A DNA stretch of 64,000 nucleotides. It comes from Caecitellus pseudoparvulus. Its lineage: Eukaryota > Bigyra: Bicosoecida. Of this stretch, positions 20,001 through 29,583 are shown piece by piece. The notes below the pieces were generated by a model. It worked only from the letters and a program-made list of their open reading frames with translations. It did not search any database and had not been told where the DNA came from. The DNA is taken from assembly GCA_965644315.1 (NCBI GenBank), contig CBFFRQ010000041.1, forward strand, positions 124,001-188,000, written 5' to 3'. Position numbers and translations under genes: made by a program. Each line of letters begins with the position of its first letter. The stretch's first letter is position 1.

Positions 20001-21019
20001 TCGCCGAGACGCTGCGAGACCCGATCGGCATGGCAGCCAAGCTCGAAGCGGGCACAGCGGGGGAGCTGCGTGTGCGCAAGTACCAATCCGCACTTGCCCG
20101 AGAGTACAGTAAGCGACGACGCAGGGCCAAGAGGTTCGGAAAACGGCAGCTTAGATGGCGCCGCCAGACTGAGCCGTGGGACTATGGCTTTGTGGCAGCG
20201 CGAGGCACGAACGTGCCCCCACAGCGCAAGTGGGTTAAGTTCTACGAGCCTGCAGCCGACGCCCTGTACTACGTTTCCACCACAACTCTTGAAAGACGGT
20301 GGATCCGCCCCACACAAGCCGAGGGGTACGAGACATCAGATAGCGAGGCGAGTGACGACGAAGTCGGACAGGCGCCATGGGCTGCAGGCATTTCTAAACG
20401 CCCAGGCGAAGCCTTCGCAGGGGAGGGCTTCGTCAAGACGATGGACCCGGCGGTCGTCGCAGCGCAGAATGCCCGGTGGAAAGCCTATGCCTGTGCAGAG
20501 TGTGCTGCGGCAAGGTCCACCCGGCGATGCGACGTGTGTGCCGAAGCATACTGCGACCGCTGCTTTGCTCTGCTGCACAAGCGGGGCAAGCGCACCATGC
20601 ACACGTGGAAGGCAGTCAGACCGTGGAATCCAGTTGAGCAACCAGGGAACCTGCTCCGTAAGGACGCATGCAGCGAGTGCCGCGTCGCCCCTGGCACGCG
20701 GAGATGTGTGCAGTGCAACGACGAGTTCTGTGGCACGTGCTTCGAGCTGACCCACCGATCAGACGCCTTGAAGTCGAAACATGCATGGGTGGAGACAGAG
20801 GCCGGCAAGCAGCAGACCCTCGCGTCTGAACGTAAGGGCCTTGGAGGGGTGGAACTATCAGTCGCACCGTCGCCTGCTGAGGTCGCTGAAGAGGATGTGC
20901 AGGAAGATGAAGGGTACTACGACGAGCATGGCGGGTACGTTGATGTTGATGGTGGGTACACGGATGCGGAGGGAGGATACACTGATGCGGCGGGGACGTA
21001 CTATCCTCCAGAGGCCTGA
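17054..21019 (+). CDS. EF-hand, IQ, coiled-coil and B-box protein
   Basis: 1321 aa with no intron needed. An EF-hand-like pair lies near residues 30-95 (LDVDREGLLYM, LDPSMTEHVDYKQLLQVM). A long Ser/Ala-rich disordered region follows. From about residue 605 there are four IQ calmodulin-binding motifs (SSIQAAARGHSVRRR, TRIQAAVRGRQGR, LSIQAVARGRQARRR) and a fifth (LRIQGRWREHK) after a coiled coil. A WW-like segment lies near 1060-1090 (KWVKFYEPAADALYYVS). Two tandem B-box-type zinc fingers follow (CAECAAARSTRRCDVCAEAY; CSECRVAPGTRRCVQCNDEF). The C-terminus has repeated GGYxDx units. The order suggests a calcium/calmodulin-regulated cytoskeletal or flagellar scaffold, which is inference. I know no named orthologue. 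Confidence 0.8.
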   Translation: MRRAKRMGITPLALRCKEARAAGLSGQDDMQRLLLQQFQELDVDREGLLYMKTVKRVLTDELPKVIRLDAGEVDFLLHALDPSMTEHVDYKQLLQVMRDYLMLPELELVNPIFRDPKQAIKPGDGSNAGSRAGRVRSAAARHARSLSREGRVSYQERSSGRLHAPRELTHSARLEPLSRHAPLVPREAFPEVTTSGRRQGGLPPTSPVAGMSGELHTQHSGFLEGKEGENLVPLPRTAASDLGGGWLSPMRRSHSAEDAAQLAAEALRTANQGVQPPGRYQTFNPSASMPNISRSLAEDMASMAGGHARPLPSAPDRERHVPFWGVDMLGQAHKAELTRKLTEAASGAAAAATPSSASGSLVRASAQARNDSSLILPRQASLESGSSLDDLEVSLTGMSLTAPARARQLGPGLQNVAGLAGSKGVLFGKTRAEAFLTHLRTGVDTLGRKIMRNLSSISHPEQSPRLRSPAVEQDSPASKSPEAPAQKLGEEALAIVQQHTAAREAYAETSTAVPVRPQALEGAQRLAALTRRIERSVCAVAMLVWAEHTESMRAREQRVFVAKFRGAERFARVLRKLFLRRVGPPFMLWLHRAKPAIDSLRNAAASSIQAAARGHSVRRRLQREKEARGASALQSVVRMHLARKDYIPRRDEERAHRSATRIQAAVRGRQGRANAQRLAVELERERAALSIQAVARGRQARRRARVYQRMAREVKETQRSIAEAREHAMRHRDKAKAAKKELEMFISASRDRRKAELEAKAAADASRAAAKARTGQESITRQALRQAERIAKERLALEEQEAELAKKAVQAAKEARDSAVALLARRKRAEVRHVAALRIQGRWREHKQHTLERLKLTLSLGSTTDAGLQRTLLAQAETDVVTRKAAEKVADAAKALKLAGEVLQEHSAADSESKDEQQQPLSRCQVAIRDETVRVGAGTVEALSATLRSLAKAVRLERKAAQDQIAQLQAAELHAGRQVEQAIAETLRDPIGMAAKLEAGTAGELRVRKYQSALAREYSKRRRRAKRFGKRQLRWRRQTEPWDYGFVAARGTNVPPQRKWVKFYEPAADALYYVSTTTLERRWIRPTQAEGYETSDSEASDDEVGQAPWAAGISKRPGEAFAGEGFVKTMDPAVVAAQNARWKAYACAECAAARSTRRCDVCAEAYCDRCFALLHKRGKRTMHTWKAVRPWNPVEQPGNLLRKDACSECRVAPGTRRCVQCNDEFCGTCFELTHRSDALKSKHAWVETEAGKQQTLASERKGLGGVELSVAPSPAEVAEEDVQEDEGYYDEHGGYVDVDGGYTDAEGGYTDAAGTYYPPEA

Positions 21020-21495
21020 ATTGGAGAGAATATGCTTCGGTAGAGATTGGATTGATTGTGCCGGATCATTGCGTGCCAGATTCTACGCTTGTGGGCGGAG
21101 CCACATGACGCTATAGAGTGTGTGGAATGTTGGACGCTTGCATTCTTGATGCAGTTCTACGCAGGTGTGTCAACCCACAGGGGCTGATCGGACTCTATCG
21201 CTGGGTATGGACGGGACTGGCTGTGCGAACCACTATGGCGAATGCTGGCCAGGAGCTCATGCATCTGTGAAGCAACAGGAAGCTCTCCATCATTGAGACA
21301 ACGCGTTGTACAATCCGACCTGCTGCAGCGTTGCTGTCAGTTGGGGGTGTGTCGTGGCGATGAGCACTGCTGCCCACCCTTTCACTGAACGTCAAGCAAC
21401 TCAAAAATGAACATTCGTCCGCTTCGATCCGGAGACTGAGGAGTTCCTTCGTAATTCACAGAATAATTTCGGATTTGACACTGCATCCCGAGCCT
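21020..21495. other. Convergent intergenic region, 476 bp
   Basis: This is the longest tail-to-tail gap in the window, between the IQ/B-box gene and the ankyrin gene. It is less GC-rich than its surroundings. I found no open frame worth calling, no tRNA-like cloverleaf and no repeat. Confidence 0.5.
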
Positions 21496-24400
21496 TCAAA
21501 TGAAGTCTTTCAAACTCGAAAACCTGGCAGCTTCCTGCCGCACACTGTCTGAAATTCTGCGATCACCAGCCAGGCTCAACAACTCATACATGGTGTCTGT
21601 GTGGCCATTGCGGCATGCCCGTCGGAAGGCGGCCTCAGGTCCATCCCTGTTCGCCGCGTGCACATCCACTGCCCGCGCCCCAGTCAGGCCCAACAGCTCA
21701 CGCACGATGTCGAGGTGGCCATTCTCGCATGCCAATCGGAAGGCCGCCTCAGGTCCATCCCTGTTCGCCGCGTGCACATCCACTTCCCGCGGCCCAGTGA
21801 GGCTCAACAGCTCACGCACGATGTCTGTGTGACCAAGGCGGCATGCCCATCGGAAGGCGGCCTCAGGCCCGTCCTCATTCGCCACATGTACATCCACCTC
21901 CCGCGCACCTGTCAGGCCCAACAGCTCACGCACGATGCCTGTGTGTCCGCCGGCGCATGCATCTCGGAAGGCGGCCTCAGGTCCATCCCTGTTCGCCGCG
22001 TGCACGTCCACCTCTCGCGCACCTGTGAGACCCAGCAGCTCACGCACGATATCTGCGTCGTTCCAGCGGCATGCCTGTCGGAAGGCGGCCTCAGGTCCAT
22101 CCCTGTTCGCCGCATGCACATCCACCTCCCGCGGCCCAGTCAGGCCCAACAGCTCACGCACGATATCTGCGTGGTTCCAGCGGCATGCCTCTCGGAAGGC
22201 GGCCTCAGGTCCATCCTTGTCAGCCACATGTACATCCACCTCCCGCGCCCCAGTCAGGCCCAACAGCTCACGCACGATGTCTGTGCGGCCCCGCTTGCAT
22301 GCCTGTCGGAAGGCGGCCTCAGGTCCATCCTTGTCAGCCACATGTACATCCACTGCCCGCGCCCCAGTCAGGCTCAACAGCTCACGCACGATGTCGAGGT
22401 GGCCATAGTAGCATGCCTCTCGGAAGGCGGCCTCAGGCCCGTCCTCATCCGCCACATGTACATCCACCTCCCGCGCACCAGTCAGGCCCAACAGCTCACG
22501 CACGATGTCTGTGTGGCCATGGAAGCATGCCCGTCGGAAGGCGGCCTCAGGTCCATCCTTGTCACCCACATGTACATCCACCTCCCGCGCACCAGTCAGG
22601 CCCAACAGCTCACGCACGATGTCTGTGTGGCCATTGGCACATGTGTACCGGAAAGCAGCCTCAGGCCCACGACCATCCGCCGCGTGCACGTCTACCTCCC
22701 GCGCACCAGTGAGGCCCAGCAGCTCACGCACGATGTCTGTGTGGCCCCGCTCGCATGCGTCTCGGAAGGCGGCCTCAGGTCCATCCTCATCCGCCGCGTG
22801 CACATCCACCTCCCGCGCACCAGTCAGGCCCAACAGCTCACGCACGATGTCGAGGTGGCGATTGCGGCATGCGTCTCGGAAGGCGGCCTCAGGTCCATCC
22901 TCATCCGCCACATGTACATCCACCTCCCGCGCACCTGTCAGGCCCAACAGCTCACGCACGATGTCTGTGTGGCCATGGAAGCATGCCCGTCGGAAGGCGG
23001 CCTCAGGTCCATCCTTGTCACCCACATGTACATCCACCTCCCGCGCACCAGTCAGGCCCAACAGCTCACGCACGATGTCGAGGTGGCGATTGCGGCATGC
23101 CCGTCGGAAGGCGGCCTCAGGTCCATCCTTGTCACCCACATGTACATCCACCTCCCGCGCACCAGTCAGGCCCAACAGCTCACGCACGATGTCGAGGTGG
23201 CGGTTGCGGCATGCGTCTCGGAAGGCGGCCTCAGGTCCTTCATCATCCGCTGCATGCACATCCACCTCTCGCGCCCCAGTCAGGCCCAACAGCTCACGCA
23301 CGATGTCGCTGCGACCCCAGCGGCATGCGTCTCGAAAGGCGGCCTCGGGTCCATGCCTATCCGCCGCGTGCACATCCACCTCTCGCGCCCCAGTCAGGCC
23401 CAGCAGCTCACGTACGGTGTGTGTGTGGCCATTGCGGCATGCCCATCGGAAGGCGGCCTCAGGTCCATCCTTGTCACCCACATGTACATCCACCTCCCGC
23501 GCACCAGTCAGGCCCAACAGCTCACGCACGATGTCTGTGTGGCCATTGGCACATGTGTACCGGAAAGCAGCCTCAGGCCCACGACCATCCGCCGCGTGCA
23601 CGTCTACCTCCCGCGCACCCGTAAGACACAGCAGCACACGCACGACCTCTGAGTGGCCATAGTTGCATGCCCATCTGAAGGCAGCCTCAGGCCCACGACC
23701 ATCCGTCGCATGCACATCGACTTCCCGAGCCCCAGTGAGACACAGCAGCTCACGCACGATGTCTGTGCGACCATTGCGGCATGCGTATCGGAAGGCGGCC
23801 TCAGGTCCATCCTCATCGGCCGCGTGCACGTCCACCTCCCGCGCCCCAGTGAGCCTCAATAGCTCACGCACGATGTCTGTGTGGCCATTGCGGCATGCCC
23901 ATCGGAAGGCGGCCTCAGGTCCAGCCCGATCCGCCGCATGCACATCCACTGCCTTATCCCCCGTCAATGAAAGCAGCTCACGCACCCTCGCAAGTCTGCC
24001 TTCCTTGCACGCTTCCACAAACGCAGCGGTGTTCTCCTCACTGAACCTCACTTTCTCCGGGGCGTGCACTGCCTGCGCCTGCCCTACCGAAGCACCTGCC
24101 TGCTCCCCATCAAGCACACTCCGCACTGCACTGTTCACACCTGACAAACGACCCACCTCACCTGTACTTCTCCCACACGCCATCGCATATGCACCCATGC
24201 AACAACCACTCCCTCCCCGCGCCAACACCTCCAACGCGCTCGACAGTGCATGCTCACCACCTTCACCGCTCCCCACGAAGCTTGACCCAACGCCCGAACT
24301 GCCCCCCAACGCACCACTCCCCACGCCAAGCACCTCACGCAGCACACCCAACACACCACCACTATCACCGCTGCCGCCATCAGCGCGACCTGTGCCCCAC

Positions 24401-25815
24401 GCAGCGCCACACGCACTCAACACCACCTCAATCCCACCCCCATCAAGTCCGCTCACCAGATCACCAACACTGCCACTCCCCACACCAACCACCACAAAGC
24501 TCCCCACACCCACGCCACTCACCTCCACCCCACACGCCTCCGCCACAGCACACACACCCAGCACGCTCACAGCCACGCGCTGTTTGACATCCAGCCCAAC
24601 ATCGCCCCACGCTTCATCCTCCAGGAACGCCCTCAGCGGCCACCCCACTTCACACTGCACCTGCACTGTGACACTGCTCCTCTCACCAACCGGCTCACTA
24701 GCACGGCCAGCTCCACAAATGTGTGCCAGTGCTGCTCTGTTTGGAGTCTGCGCCATCCGCGGCAGTCCATGGGCGATGCGTGCCGATTCGACACGCTTCA
24801 CGGCACCAACACTCGTGGCAAGGGCCCTCGCACCCGCCTCCACACTTGCCGCCCACTGTTCCACATCACCAGCTCCATCAATATCCTCATCCTCGATGCG
24901 ACTCTTTCCACTGTATACACTCACATCCTTCCCGTTCAGGCACTCCAAGCCGTCCGACAAGTCCAAACCACACACAGCCCTCACCTTCCGACCACTCATG
25001 ACCGGTGCACACCCAAGCAGACCACGCAGCTCCTCCACTGCACTCACTGCACACTCCAAGTGCTTCGCAGCACTCTCACTCCTCAGCTCGCCTGCCGCCT
25101 CGCCTCGCAGCCACTCAGCCTGCTGACGCATGCCAGCCAGAGCCGCATCCGCCGCTGCCTCGCCACCGGCATCATGAATGATGGGCGCACTCTGACTAGC
25201 CGCAGCCACATCCACATCCGCCACCGTGAAGCCTTGCCACCATCGCGTCAGGTCAGCCAGCGCACCCTCCACGTTCACACTTCTCCGAACACTGCTCCAA
25301 GCACCCACAATGGCGCCCCAGATTGCATGCCCCTCCGGCACTGCATCGGCACCCACACCAGACACCGCCTGCCGCAGCACATCCACCGCGCAGAAGCACC
25401 GAAACGACAGGTACTGCAGCGCAGCACACACACCACTCCGCTCACGCTGCCCCGCCAACAGCCCAGCCTGCTCCAACAGCGCACTCCCCGCATCACGCAG
25501 TGCAGCCTCCAGCTCCACCAGGCTCATGGTCGACCGGCTGCTGCTTGCAGCAGGCGCTTCGCCACGCCCAATGGCTGCCAGTCCTCGCAGTGCTGGGCCG
25601 TGGTCCATGACGCTGCCCGGCAAGCACTTCAACTTGCCCAAGCATGCTGCCACCACCTCAGCCTTCGTGCTGTCGATGCCTGCAGTGGCTGCTGTATGGC
25701 CGTCCATGGCTTGTCCTGTTGCTGCTGCCTGTGGCGTTGGGGGGGTAGGGCGCTGTGCGATGTGGTGTGTGGGCGACATGCACTGGCGCAAGTGCTGGCG
25801 AAAGCGAGGTGCCAT
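21496..25815 (-). CDS. Ankyrin-like array protein, 22 units
   Basis: 1439 aa from the ATG at 25815; an in-frame ATG at 25707 (MDGHTAATAG) is an alternative. The N-terminal ~590 residues are Ala/Gly/Ser/Val-rich with no recognised domain. The C-terminal ~820 residues are 22 units with a 38-residue period, built on GPEAAFR-AC--GH-DIVRELL-LTGAREVDVH. The AC--GH-DIV-ELL core is that of ankyrin repeats; each unit is five residues longer than the canonical 33. Such solenoids bind other proteins. Copies are nearly identical at DNA level, so the array is recent or homogenised. Its antisense strand is also free of stops for long stretches, but this is a by-product of the 114-bp period. Confidence 0.85.
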   Translation of the reverse strand: MAPRFRQHLRQCMSPTHHIAQRPTPPTPQAAATGQAMDGHTAATAGIDSTKAEVVAACLGKLKCLPGSVMDHGPALRGLAAIGRGEAPAASSSRSTMSLVELEAALRDAGSALLEQAGLLAGQRERSGVCAALQYLSFRCFCAVDVLRQAVSGVGADAVPEGHAIWGAIVGAWSSVRRSVNVEGALADLTRWWQGFTVADVDVAAASQSAPIIHDAGGEAAADAALAGMRQQAEWLRGEAAGELRSESAAKHLECAVSAVEELRGLLGCAPVMSGRKVRAVCGLDLSDGLECLNGKDVSVYSGKSRIEDEDIDGAGDVEQWAASVEAGARALATSVGAVKRVESARIAHGLPRMAQTPNRAALAHICGAGRASEPVGERSSVTVQVQCEVGWPLRAFLEDEAWGDVGLDVKQRVAVSVLGVCAVAEACGVEVSGVGVGSFVVVGVGSGSVGDLVSGLDGGGIEVVLSACGAAWGTGRADGGSGDSGGVLGVLREVLGVGSGALGGSSGVGSSFVGSGEGGEHALSSALEVLARGGSGCCMGAYAMACGRSTGEVGRLSGVNSAVRSVLDGEQAGASVGQAQAVHAPEKVRFSEENTAAFVEACKEGRLARVRELLSLTGDKAVDVHAADRAGPEAAFRWACRNGHTDIVRELLRLTGAREVDVHAADEDGPEAAFRYACRNGRTDIVRELLCLTGAREVDVHATDGRGPEAAFRWACNYGHSEVVRVLLCLTGAREVDVHAADGRGPEAAFRYTCANGHTDIVRELLGLTGAREVDVHVGDKDGPEAAFRWACRNGHTHTVRELLGLTGAREVDVHAADRHGPEAAFRDACRWGRSDIVRELLGLTGAREVDVHAADDEGPEAAFRDACRNRHLDIVRELLGLTGAREVDVHVGDKDGPEAAFRRACRNRHLDIVRELLGLTGAREVDVHVGDKDGPEAAFRRACFHGHTDIVRELLGLTGAREVDVHVADEDGPEAAFRDACRNRHLDIVRELLGLTGAREVDVHAADEDGPEAAFRDACERGHTDIVRELLGLTGAREVDVHAADGRGPEAAFRYTCANGHTDIVRELLGLTGAREVDVHVGDKDGPEAAFRRACFHGHTDIVRELLGLTGAREVDVHVADEDGPEAAFREACYYGHLDIVRELLSLTGARAVDVHVADKDGPEAAFRQACKRGRTDIVRELLGLTGAREVDVHVADKDGPEAAFREACRWNHADIVRELLGLTGPREVDVHAANRDGPEAAFRQACRWNDADIVRELLGLTGAREVDVHAANRDGPEAAFRDACAGGHTGIVRELLGLTGAREVDVHVANEDGPEAAFRWACRLGHTDIVRELLSLTGPREVDVHAANRDGPEAAFRLACENGHLDIVRELLGLTGARAVDVHAANRDGPEAAFRRACRNGHTDTMYELLSLAGDRRISDSVRQEAARFSSLKDFI
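21556..24030 (-). repeat. Tandem array of about 22 x 114-bp units
   Basis: The ankyrin-coding repeats form a direct tandem array with a 114-bp period (38 codons). A stretch of about 155 bp beginning near 22550 recurs unchanged near 23460, 912 bp away, which is exactly eight units. Units 9 and 13 (counted from the N-terminus) also encode the same residues. This pattern indicates block duplication or gene conversion. Assembly collapse of some units is possible. Confidence 0.85.
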
Positions 25816-26297
25816 GCCCACACCCACGCACCATGGCGAGGTATGGATGGGGGCCGGATCAGGTGTGCTAGCGCTGTATTGCTGGCTCCTGCAATGTGAT
25901 GGCGGTGGGCAGGTGTGTTGGGGTGCCGTGGAGGCGTTTCCGAAGTTGGCGTGTGAGGGTGCAACTTCCGCACTTGCACCAGGGCACGCTCACCTGTGGC
26001 GGCCAGGAGTGCAGTCCTCAAGCCACAAACGATGCTCGCAGCAACGGCTTGCAGGAGGATGGTTGTATTCGTGAAATTGTTCACCCTGAACAATTCACAC
26101 CCATAGCGCACCTAGGAATCACTACATGTGTACAGGTCCTTGAGGTTTGACGGGTGGGCGAAGTCTTCCCGACGTTTAGTCCCTTGTGTCAAACTCAAGT
26201 CACCCAATGACTCGCAAATGCGGCAAGCGACGACAAGTCACCCACTCACGTGCTGTACCGGTGCAGTCCGGCCTCTTTTCATGCTTGCAGCACTGCA
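25816..26297. other. Divergent promoter region, 482 bp
   Basis: This lies between the starts of the ankyrin gene (minus) and the coiled-coil gene (plus). It contains the CAACTTCCGC element at 25962-25971. No exon, RNA gene or repeat was seen. Confidence 0.5.
25962..25971. promoter_or_regulatory. GCGGAAGTTG element before the ankyrin gene
   Basis: On the minus strand this reads gcggaagttg, one base from the consensus, about 147 bases upstream of the ankyrin-gene ATG at 25815. Confidence 0.35.
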
Positions 26298-29200
26298 ATG
26301 GCGGGCTCGACGCAGCGGCTGAAGGATCTGCTGCAGCGGGCGCAGGTGCAGCACTCGTTTGACGAGGATGACTTGAAGGACATTGTCTCGTCGGCTTCGG
26401 ACAGCAGCGTGCATGCTCCTGACAGCGGTAGTACGCCCAGCACGCTGGGCATGTTCAGTGCGACTGAGGACAGCATGAGCAGCGGGGGTGGCGGTGACAA
26501 CGGCAGCGACGTTTCGCGTCTGTCACTGCCGGGGCACATGCTGGACGAGTTGGCGACTCCGCAGCTGGGGCGGAGGAGTACGACTAAGATTTCGACTCCT
26601 CCCAGCACTGGCATATTGAAGACCCCGACTTTTGGTTCTGAGATCAAGGTGGGCGGCACAGGGGCCGCCTTGCGCAGGTTGGTCGAGCGGCGCCCGTTGG
26701 CGTGAAACGCCACGGCTGCCAGGCACGCGATCCCTGCCCTCTTCACACAGGTTGCAGGAGGAGAACGCCAGGTTGCACGAGCAGTTGGTGGAGGTGCAGA
26801 CGACCTCTGACGCACATTCGTATGAGCAGACTGCCAGGACAACTCAGCTGGTCTTGGCGTTGCGCGGTGCTTTGGTGCGAACGTTGCGATGGGCTGGCCT
26901 CTCCCCGCTCGTGCCCACCTTCTCTACCCCCGCCTTCCTGCAGACTGAGGCACAGCAGGATGCCAGCAAGTCTCATGCACGGTGCCAGCAGCTTGAGGCG
27001 GATGTGGCACGCATGTCGCAGCAGCTGCAGCTGAGCCGGGAACCCTTCACCCGCCCGCTGGCCGTGTCCGCTGCCATGGCGCAGGAGCTGAAGATGATGC
27101 CTTCTGAGCGCCTGTCTCTGTGTGAGTTCATCCAGTTGCGCCTGTTCGAGGAGATGCAGCCTCTGCGGGAGGCCCTGGACGCTGCGCGCCGGGAACGGGA
27201 CAGCGCACAGAGCAGCCTGACGGACAAAATTGAAACGTCCGAAGCGGCACAGCGGGCAGTGCTGCACCGGGCGCACTTGGCGGAAGGGCACCTGGAGGCG
27301 AGCCAGCAGCAGGTGGCCGTGTTGGAGGCGGCGCAGGAGCGCCTGCAGGCCCGCCTGGGCACTGCGCTGGAGCAGGTGGAGGAGCTGACTCGCAAGGGGC
27401 AGGAGTACGATGCGCTGCTGGTGCGTTTCAACGAGGGGCAGGCCCAGCGCCAGGCTGACGCGCGGGTGCTGGCTACTCAAAGCGAGGCCGTCAGCAAGCT
27501 CACCCGTGAGGTGGAGGATTCTTCCCGTCGCCTGCGGGAAGTGGAGTCCCGTGAACAGCTGCTGGCCGCAGACAAAAAGTCCCTGGAGGGCACTGTGCTG
27601 GACTTGCGAGCAGCTGTGCGGCGCGCAGAGGCCGACGCTGCCCGGGCTTCCCGCGCGGAGTCCAGCCTGGCAGAGGAGCTGGCGGCGGTGCGGCGCAGTG
27701 CGGAGGAGGAGCGGGCTAGCCTGACTGCGGCGGCGTCCAGCAAGGTGGAGGAGGAGGTGGCTCGTCTGCGGGCAGAACACGCCTCTTCCACGGCCGCCCT
27801 GCGTCGGCAGAGCGAGGAGGTGTGGGAGGCCCAGCTGCGCTCGGCACGGGCGGACAAGGCTGCGGCGGAGACGCGTGTTGACGCTCTCACGGCGCAGGTG
27901 CAGACGTTGACGGCTGCCCGGGATGCAGCGGAGCGGGAAGCCACCACGGGCGCAGCTGCTGCAGAGGCAGCCTTGTCTGAGGTGCGGTCCTCTCTGAAGT
28001 TGAAGGGCGTGGAGGTGGCTCGTCTGGACGCGGAGGCGGCACAGGCCCGGGCCGACCTCGCCCGTGCCAAGGACGAGATCGCCTCCCTGCAGGCTGCACT
28101 GGCGTCTGGGCGGGGCGAGTACGCTCGGCTGGACGCCGACACCTCCCGCCGCATCGCGACGCTGGAGGGGCAGCTGTCCTCAGCCAAGGGCACGCTGGCC
28201 GTGTACGAGCACCTGGAGCAGGACATGGATGCAGCGGTGTTGGCTGTGGGGGATGTGCCTCCTGATGGCACTGCGGACAGCGGGGATGAGGGGGGGGATG
28301 CTGCATCCGGGTACACCACGCCAGGGTCAGACGGAAGTGCCTTCCCCGCCGCATCCGCTGCAGACACGGGCAGCGCCGGCACGCTGATGAATGCGGCTGG
28401 CGTGCCTGTGGCCGCTGCGAGGCGCATGCGGCAGGCCGTGCTGCTCGCCCGGCAACTGGCAGAGTCACAGCGCACAGCGGCAGGCCTTCGCCGCAGCCTG
28501 GCCGCCACACAGGCCGAGCTGGCCTCTGAGCGCCAGGCAGGCCGCGACCTGGCACGGTCCATTGCCGAGGCATCCCAGCCGCACAGCTACATTGTGGGGC
28601 GTTTCCGTGAGTTGGAGGCGGCCCTGGCCAAGGCAGAAGGCGAGGCGGATGACGCGCGTGAGGTGTCCACCGCCGCCCAGCGCGAGCTGGCAGTGGCACG
28701 AGGTGAGCGGGACCGCGCAGAGGCGGAGCTGGCGACAGTGCTGGCGCGGCGGGGGGAGGCAGAGGGCCTGGCGTCCCTTGTGCGGGAGGCGTTGCGGGTG
28801 CGCGGTGGGGCGGGCGGACTGCAGGTGGATGATGTGCCGGCGCTGCGTGGCTGGGGCGCGTCAGGCGACGCCCGCTCCGTGCAGGGCACAGGCAGTGCGT
28901 CTGTGCGCTCGGCCTTCCCAGGATCACCCTCCCCACCCCGACAGCAGCCAAGCAGTGGCAGCAGCACACCACCAGCCTCCCCTGCCCCTGCTCCCACAGC
29001 CTCCGTGCAAGTGCAGCATCGTGCTCCCACGGTGTCGGCGGCGCCACCTGCGCCAACTCCTGCCCCAGCTCACACACAGGGCATGTCATGGGGCGGCGGC
29101 GGCGCCGGGTCAGTGCAAGTGCAAGACACCACAGGGCGTGTGTGGTCCGTGCCAGTGGCGGGGACGGGAGGCACCACCACCATCTCGGTGGGCGGCACCG

Positions 29201-29556
29201 CAGCGCAGCAGGTGCCGCCCGCCCAGCCCACCATCGTGGCGACACACATGCCCATGCCCGTACACGGGTCGGCAGCCCCCCCTCCCATGGTGTTCATGGG
29301 GGGCACGGGTCTGCCCACGAGTGGCGCAGCTCACGTGCATGGCGTGTCGGGTCCGCTGTACACCTCCTCCATGCCCAGCAGTGTGGGCAGCACCCCCCTT
29401 GGCGGACACCGCCCACCCCTGTACCCCGGCAGCCGGCATGGCGTGGGGTCGGTGTCCACGGTGGGCGCGCCTTCACCGCCCAGCAGTGTGGGCAGCGCAG
29501 GGGACACACGCCAGTGGGGCTCCACGCGGCGGGTGGTGTTCACAGGCGCCCAGTGA
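26298..29556 (+). CDS. Long coiled-coil protein, unknown
   Basis: Exons 26298-26677, 26751-26874 and 26944-29556 give 1038 aa. Intron 1 (73 nt, GTTGGT...CACAG) joins phase 2 to RLQEENARLHEQL. A donor at 26702 is also in phase but would make a 49-nt intron. Intron 2 (69 nt, GTGCGA) ends in a clear pyrimidine tract (ttcctgcag) and is in frame. The first ~125 residues are acidic and Ser/Thr-rich. About residues 130-720 are heptad-rich coiled coil with LEAAQERLQARLG-type segments. The last ~300 residues are Pro/Ser/Gly/Ala-rich. This looks like a structural or golgin/centrosomal-type scaffold; no orthologue is recognised. It ends 25 bp from the convergent NDUFS8 gene. Confidence 0.7.
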
Positions 29557-29567
29557 GGGCATCCAGG

Positions 29568-29583
29568 GTAATGTAATGCATTC
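29568..29583. terminator. Shared 3'-end element (gtaatgtaatgcattc)
   Basis: It sits between the stop of the coiled-coil gene (29556) and that of convergent NDUFS8 (29582). The core taatgcatt is close to palindromic, so it could serve both strands. Confidence 0.4.

Noticed and set aside
21601-25899. Several long plus-strand open frames over the ankyrin gene
   Set aside because: They arise because the 114-bp period keeps frames aligned on both strands. They repeat the same meaningless peptide, while the minus strand encodes a recognisable ankyrin core.
26702-26750. A 49-nt intron in the coiled-coil gene using donor GTGAAA
   Set aside because: It is in phase, but shorter than every other accepted intron; the GTTGGT donor at 26678 gives 73 nt.
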